From: an uncultured Candidatus Melainabacteria bacterium
GTDB taxonomy: Bacteria; Cyanobacteriota; Vampirovibrionia; LMEP-6097
Direction: 5' to 3'
Length of the DNA stretch: 8,587 bases
NCBI GenBank assembly: GCA_937927525.1
Contig: CALBDR010000262.1
Location: 1 to 8,587, forward strand
A model generated the notes under the pieces. That model had not been told where the DNA came from. It did no database searches and worked only from the letters and a program-made list of their open reading frames with translations. The stretch's first letter is position 1, and each line of letters starts with the position of its first letter. Of the stretch, positions 5,180 through 8,587 are shown in pieces. A program made the translations under genes and the position numbers.

Positions 5180-6248
5180 AATCATCCCAATCATCAATAA
5201 TCGCACCCTTTGCATACTCAGTAGCACGAGTCTCAAAGAAGTTAGCATGCTCTTTACCATTAACCATAAGATTCATCCATGGCAATGGATTTTCCTCGAT
5301 ATCATATTTAGCTTCTAAGTTAAGGTCAGAAAGACGCTTATTAGCGATATATCTTAGATACTTCTTAACATCTTCAGGCTTCAATCCTTCTACTGATCCT
5401 AAAGTAAAACAAGTATCAATGAAATGATCCTCAAGTTCAATCATTTCATCACATGCTTGGTAGATTTCATCTTTAAATTCTTTATTCCAAATCTCAGGAT
5501 TTTCAGCAATAAATTCTCTAAATATAGCACAAACTCCTTCAGAGTGAAGAGATTCATCACGAATAGACCATGTAATGATCTGTCCGACATTCTTAAGAAG
5601 TCCTCTACGTGGGAAGTTCATAAGAATCGCAAAGCTTGCAAATAATGCAATACCTTCCATAAAACCACCGAAGATGGCTAAGTTCTTAGCAATATCATGT
5701 TTAGTATCAACTTTAAAGTTCTGAAGATACTCATATTTATTCTTCATCGCCTCGTATTCACGGAACGCACTGTACTCTACTTCTGGCAGACCTAAAGTAT
5801 CATTTAAATGTGAATAAGCCCATACGTGTACAGTTTCCATCGCCGCGAAGGAAGTGAGCATCATAGTAATCTCAGGCTTAGGGAAAACTGGGATTAATTG
5901 ACTGTTATAGTTGTTTTGAACTTCTATATCGCCTTGAGTGAAGAATCTTAGTACTTGGATAATTAGGTTGGACTCCTGTGGAGTAAGTTTAGTTTTAAAA
6001 TCTACCAAGTCATCAGCCATAGGAACCTCTGTAGGTAACCAATGAGCTTGTTGTTGAAGTTTAAAGTATTCGAAGAATTGTGGATATTCAAACGGCTTAT
6101 AATGCGCTCTTTCATTTAATAAGTTACGTTCTAGTGCTTTCTTTCCTGGTGTTTTTTTCTCTATCGTCCTTTCTTCTGGCGTCTTTGCCTCTACTACTTT
6201 ATCTTCTGCTGCTTCTAAATTGATGAGTTCTTTTGCGTTCGCTGCCAT
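5178..6248 (-). CDS. nrdB: class I ribonucleotide reductase small subunit NrdB
   Basis: Holds the dimetal-tyrosyl radical cofactor that drives reduction of ribonucleoside diphosphates by the NrdA subunit; cytoplasmic. In 356 residues all ligands can be aligned with E. coli R2: Asp80 (EVPMADD), Glu138 and His141 (METVHVWAY), Glu198 (GGFMEG), Glu232 and His235 (RDESLH). Tyr145 stands four residues after His141, where the radical tyrosine belongs, so this is not a Chlamydia-type Tyr-to-Phe enzyme. The sequence style (EYSAFREYEAMKNKYEYLQ, FASFAILMNFPR, NPLPWM, EHANFFETRATEY) resembles the alphaproteobacterial group. Residues 1-45 form a charged Lys/Glu/Thr-rich extension that is not an ATP-cone. 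The acidic end (IIDDWDD) would be the NrdA-binding tail. AGGAAAAGC precedes the ATG as a ribosome site. nrdA is not in the window. The upstream 80 bases carry NrdR-box-like elements. Confidence 0.97.
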   Translation of the reverse strand: MAANAKELINLEAAEDKVVEAKTPEERTIEKKTPGKKALERNLLNERAHYKPFEYPQFFEYFKLQQQAHWLPTEVPMADDLVDFKTKLTPQESNLIIQVLRFFTQGDIEVQNNYNSQLIPVFPKPEITMMLTSFAAMETVHVWAYSHLNDTLGLPEVEYSAFREYEAMKNKYEYLQNFKVDTKHDIAKNLAIFGGFMEGIALFASFAILMNFPRRGLLKNVGQIITWSIRDESLHSEGVCAIFREFIAENPEIWNKEFKDEIYQACDEMIELEDHFIDTCFTLGSVEGLKPEDVKKYLRYIANKRLSDLNLEAKYDIEENPLPWMNLMVNGKEHANFFETRATEYAKGAIIDDWDD

Positions 6249-6270
6249 GCTTTTCCTTTTTTTGACAAAA

Positions 6271-6328
6271 ATACCACATATGGTGTTTATACCACTATTT
6301 AAAACCTCTTAAACACTATATGGATTAC
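6271..6328. promoter_or_regulatory. NrdR-box-like operator array upstream of nrdB
   Basis: NrdR is the zinc-finger/ATP-cone repressor of ribonucleotide reductase genes; its box consensus is acaCwAtATaTwGtgt. ATACCACATATGGTGT (6271-6286) matches 12 of 16 positions, and the sequence at 6313-6328 (ACACTATA plus eight bases) matches 11, with a perfect left half. Between them, 6292-6307 (CCACTATT plus eight bases) matches 10. The three starts are exactly 21 bp apart, that is two DNA turns each, and the outer pair is 42 bp apart. NrdR operators usually occur as two boxes a whole number of turns apart. Position and gene identity make NrdR control of nrdB likely; the middle element is the least certain. 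Confidence 0.72.
6286..6313 (-). promoter_or_regulatory. possible nrdB promoter inside the NrdR-box array
   Basis: On the minus strand TTTAAG (6313-6308), a 16-base spacer and TATAAA (6291-6286) form a plausible but weak sigma70-type promoter. Transcription would start near 6279, inside the first NrdR-like box, giving a leader of about 30 bases that includes the ribosome site. Boxes over the start site and -35 region fit repression. Confidence 0.4.
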
Positions 6329-6423
6329 TTATTTATTTCAGTTTATCATCAAATTCAGGTATTTTTTATGAAAAATTGTTCCATTTCTAAAAAAATAATT
6401 ATTTTCATATTATCTGAATGCTA

Positions 6424-7929
6424 CTATAAGAGCTTTATCGAATTAGCTCTCACTAGCTCGGAGTAATAATAATAGCTTTTTTTAGGAGTTCTTTGGTAAG
6501 TTTCTTGATCAACATGTATTAAACCAAAACGCGGATCCATCCCCAAAGCCCATTCAAAGTTATCAATTAAACTCCAATAGAAATATCCTTTAAGATTTAA
6601 GCCTTCTTCCATAGCCTTATGCAAAGCTCTTAGGTGATTCTTAATAAAATCAACTCGATAATCGTCTTCCAAATCTAATTCTGAGTCTTTTTCTATATGT
6701 GAGTAGCCATTTTCAGTGACATAAACTGGTAAGTCTCCTACCAATTGCTTAAATTTATGACTAGTTAAAACCCGATAAAGTCCTTCAGGGAAGACTTCCC
6801 AGCCTAAAGAGTTATATTTGGGATTATTTCCGGTAAAAATATCTTTATAGTTTTCGGGAGCTTTTTCTAAATTACCCCAAAGATCAGAAAGCAATCCTGA
6901 ATTAACTGGATCTCTAGCTATAGTAGAGAACTTATAGATAAATCTAGTGTAATAATTCACCCCTAAAAAATCTAAGCATCCCATTTCTAGACAGGATTCA
7001 ATAAAACTCCAGTTATGCAATTGATTTCTAATAACTGAAGGAACCTTATCTAAATCAGCTCTTCGGGTTAATTGCTTAGCATCTGCGTCTTTTACTTCAG
7101 TATCAGGGCATATAAAATCTCGCGCATTATCTAGATCACCCTCTGTGGACTTATTTTGATTAGATGCCTCAAATTCAGCTTCTTGTAGCGATTGGAAGAA
7201 ATACATATTCTGGGAAAACCCAACCCTATATTTAGGGTCAAAAGCTTTGATACTTTTATAGGCAAGCTCATGTCCAGAAAGTAAACCTTGATATGCCTTT
7301 AAATAGCTACTCCAGTCTTTAGTCTTACCAGGAGGCCAGATCCCACTCTCATAACCGAAGCCTAGAAAGATATTTGGTTCATTTATAGTAATCCAATCCT
7401 CGATATCATCACCAAAATAATCTAGCAAAATGTTGGTGTAGTTATTAAATTCACATGCAGTGTTTGGGTTCTCCCAACCACCTTGATCAGCCAGCCAAGA
7501 TGGTAATACAAAATGTGTTAGGGTTGCAAAAAGTTTAATCGGCTTCTGAGAAGAATCTCCTTTAGCTCTAAGTGAATCAATTAATTTTTTATAGTAAAGC
7601 AAGGCTTCTTCATTAAATTCATCCTCTTTACGGTGAATGGTCGCCCAGTTAAAAGAGAATCGATATGCTCCAGCACCTAATTTCTGAATTAAAGCTATAT
7701 CTTCATCTAAATGCTCAAGATGCTTAACTGCATCACCATTACCAGTAGGGGTTAAAACTTTTCCTGGTTCATCTATCCATTTAGCCCAGTCAGATAGTTT
7801 TTGAGAATACTCATCAGGGTGTCCCTCTATCTGAAAAGCAGCAGTAGCCGTTCCCCAAAGAAAATCTTTAGGAAATTTGAGTGTATTAGGATCAAAGAAA
7901 CATGAAAATAATTTTTGAACTGGGTTCAT
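6424..7929 (-). CDS. GH1 family beta-glucosidase / beta-glycosidase
   Basis: A 501-residue retaining glycosidase that releases sugars from the non-reducing ends of beta-glycosides; no signal peptide, so intracellular. Seen: FPKDFLWGTATAAFQIEG (19-36, Gln33 contacts sugar), GAYRFSFNW (87-95), THF with His139, WITINEP with acid/base Glu184 (179-185), NYYTRF (325-330), VTENGYS with nucleophile Glu406 (404-410), and WSLIDNFEW (452-460). Glu459-Trp460 is the binding pair of non-phosphorylated substrates; 6-phospho-beta-glucosidases have a Ser/Lys/Tyr set instead. THF replaces the commoner THW, and a polar insertion at about 250-295 may shape the substrate pocket. An in-frame TAA four codons before the ATG fixes the start, with no ribosome site ahead of it. 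No transporter or sugar regulator is adjacent, so the natural substrate cannot be read from context. Confidence 0.93.
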   Translation of the reverse strand: MNPVQKLFSCFFDPNTLKFPKDFLWGTATAAFQIEGHPDEYSQKLSDWAKWIDEPGKVLTPTGNGDAVKHLEHLDEDIALIQKLGAGAYRFSFNWATIHRKEDEFNEEALLYYKKLIDSLRAKGDSSQKPIKLFATLTHFVLPSWLADQGGWENPNTACEFNNYTNILLDYFGDDIEDWITINEPNIFLGFGYESGIWPPGKTKDWSSYLKAYQGLLSGHELAYKSIKAFDPKYRVGFSQNMYFFQSLQEAEFEASNQNKSTEGDLDNARDFICPDTEVKDADAKQLTRRADLDKVPSVIRNQLHNWSFIESCLEMGCLDFLGVNYYTRFIYKFSTIARDPVNSGLLSDLWGNLEKAPENYKDIFTGNNPKYNSLGWEVFPEGLYRVLTSHKFKQLVGDLPVYVTENGYSHIEKDSELDLEDDYRVDFIKNHLRALHKAMEEGLNLKGYFYWSLIDNFEWALGMDPRFGLIHVDQETYQRTPKKSYYYYSELVRANSIKLL

Positions 7930-7935
7930 ATAAGT

Positions 7936-7964
7936 ATTTTATGCCACTTATAAATAACTATTAA
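7936..7964 (-). promoter_or_regulatory. promoter of the GH1 gene, leaderless geometry
   Basis: On the minus strand TTAATA (7964-7959, four of six -35 bases), a 17-base spacer and TAAAAT (7941-7936, five of six -10 bases) are followed six bases later by the ATG. Transcription would begin on the ATG. This is the most complete promoter of its kind in the window. Confidence 0.5.
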
Positions 7965-7971
7965 GCCACTT
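7943..7971. repeat. direct repeat GCCACTT over the GH1 promoter
   Basis: GCCACTT occurs at 7943-7949 and 7965-7971, 22 bp apart, about two DNA turns. One copy lies in the promoter spacer and the other just upstream of the -35 hexamer, positions suited to a regulator binding one face of the DNA. Seven bases is short and chance is possible. Confidence 0.3.
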
Positions 7972-7984
7972 GAAGCAAATGCTG

Positions 7985-8017
7985 TTGTGAGAATATTTTG
8001 GACTAAATACTCACCAA
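7985..8017. other. imperfect inverted repeat between leuC and the GH1 gene
   Basis: TTG-TGAG-AA-TATTT (7985-7998) can pair with AAATA-CTCA-C-CAA (8005-8017): 12 pairs with a two-base and a one-base bulge and a 6-base loop. It begins four bases past the leuC stop. It lacks a T tract on the minus strand, so it may be a processing hairpin, a weak terminator or nothing. Confidence 0.3.
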
Positions 8018-8021
8018 TAAA

Positions 8022-8587
8022 TTAAGCTTTAGCCATAAGCTCTTCAGCGGAAGTGATCTTGCCTTTAATCGCTGTAGCAGCGACAGTCGCTGGACTCGCT
8101 AAATGCGTTCTAGCACCTGCCCCCATACGTCCAGGGAAATTACGGTTAGTACTAGAGATACATCTATGTTCAGGAGCAACTACTCCCATACTCATTCCTA
8201 GGCATGGACCGCAAGAAGCGTGTGTCCAAAGTGCACCAGCGTCTTGGAAAATATCATGTAAACCCTCACGCTCAGCTTGGCGTTTAACATCCTGTGAACC
8301 AGGGGTGATAATCGTAGGAATAGAAACTTTCTGTCCTTTAAGAATTTCAGCAGCAATTCTCAAATCAGAAATTCTAGCGTTAGTACAACTTCCAATAAAA
8401 GCTTGATCAATTTCCAAATCTTGAAGCTTATCACCAGGCTTAAGTCCCATATAATCTAAAGCTTTTTCATCAGCAGCCCCAGGAATAACTCCATCGAAGT
8501 GAGCAGCCTCTCCTGGATTAATCCCCCAAGTAACCATAGGCTTAAGAGCAGAGACATCTATATCTACTTCAGCGTCATAGAAAGCAA
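8022..8587 (-). CDS. leuC: 3-isopropylmalate dehydratase large subunit, C-terminal part (5' end outside window)
   Basis: LeuC with LeuD isomerises 2-isopropylmalate to 3-isopropylmalate in leucine synthesis, using a 4Fe-4S cluster; cytoplasmic. The frame is open to the window edge, so the ATG at 8537 is internal: YDAEVDIDVSALKP precedes it, as expected of the family before VTWGINPG. The 187 visible residues include the cluster cysteines Cys67 (GSCTN), Cys125 and Cys128 (ASCGPCLGM), then CISSTNRNFPGRMG (142-155) and HLASPATVAATAIKG. The CGPCLG and FPGRMG wording is closer to the shorter LeuC type shared with archaeal-like homologues than to the E. coli type, though this is judged by eye. leuD does not follow; the GH1 gene does, after about 92 bases. 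Homoaconitase large subunits are related, so that is a small alternative. Confidence 0.93.
   Translation of the reverse strand, partial: AFYDAEVDIDVSALKPMVTWGINPGEAAHFDGVIPGAADEKALDYMGLKPGDKLQDLEIDQAFIGSCTNARISDLRIAAEILKGQKVSIPTIITPGSQDVKRQAEREGLHDIFQDAGALWTHASCGPCLGMSMGVVAPEHRCISSTNRNFPGRMGAGARTHLASPATVAATAIKGKITSAEELMAKA

Noticed and set aside
5424..5645. Plus-strand ORF of 73 codons inside nrdB
   Set aside because: Antisense to the conserved NrdB ligand region; no protein features.
6392..6405. Perfect 14-bp palindrome AAAATAATTATTTT past the GH1 stop
   Set aside because: It is purely A/T with no G-C pair, so it would make a very unstable hairpin; expected by chance in such AT-rich intergenic DNA.
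8053..8406. Plus-strand ORF of 117 codons opposite leuC
   Set aside because: Produced by the codon bias of the conserved LeuC frame on the other strand; no recognisable domain.
1..8587. tRNA genes, CRISPR arrays, insertion sequences, prophage genes
   Set aside because: No tRNA T-loop motif in a plausible cloverleaf, no regular repeat-spacer pattern, and no transposase, integrase or terminal repeats were seen on either strand by eye.

Overview
The window is AT-rich, gene-dense bacterial chromosome with no phage, transposon, CRISPR or RNA gene that I can see. The gene set (BatD/BatE inner-membrane proteins, an alphaproteobacterial-like class I ribonucleotide reductase small subunit, leucine biosynthesis, a YecN-like MAPEG protein) fits a free-living or host-associated Gram-negative-type bacterium. 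I cannot place the lineage from sequence alone. No gap between genes exceeds about 175 bases.

Layout, left to right. (1) 1-1998, plus strand: the 3' part of batD, open at the window edge, then a batE-like TPR/membrane/SH3 gene overlapping it by 8 bases. (2) 2018-2725, plus: hisH, the glutaminase subunit of imidazole glycerol phosphate synthase, with no other his gene nearby. (3) 2794-3087, plus: two tiny membrane-protein genes of 70 and 26 codons, joined TAA-ATG; neither is recognised. (4) 3105-3839, minus: pyrH (UMP kinase), convergent with the tiny pair and divergent from a MAPEG gene. (5) 3945-5138, plus: the MAPEG gene and a stand-alone MnmC2/MnmD-type tRNA wobble-uridine methyltransferase. 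(6) 5178-6248, minus: nrdB, with an upstream region holding well-phased NrdR-box-like sites. (7) 6424-7929, minus: a GH1 beta-glucosidase. (8) 8022-8587, minus: the C-terminal part of leuC, running off the right edge.

Most neighbours do unrelated housekeeping jobs, so this is not a single pathway cluster. batD and batE are the only pair that clearly act together. pyrH and nrdB both serve nucleotide supply but are separately transcribed.

The two most interesting signals are regulatory. First, the nrdB upstream region has three NrdR-box-like elements, each exactly 21 bp (two helical turns) from the next. Second, several genes that head transcripts (hisH, the 70-codon gene, pyrH, the MAPEG gene, the GH1 gene) have a -10-like hexamer 4 to 10 bases before the start codon and little or no Shine-Dalgarno sequence. 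This suggests leaderless or nearly leaderless mRNAs. nrdB and the 26-codon gene instead carry recognisable Shine-Dalgarno sequences. The 70+26 codon micro-operon is the best candidate for something undescribed.
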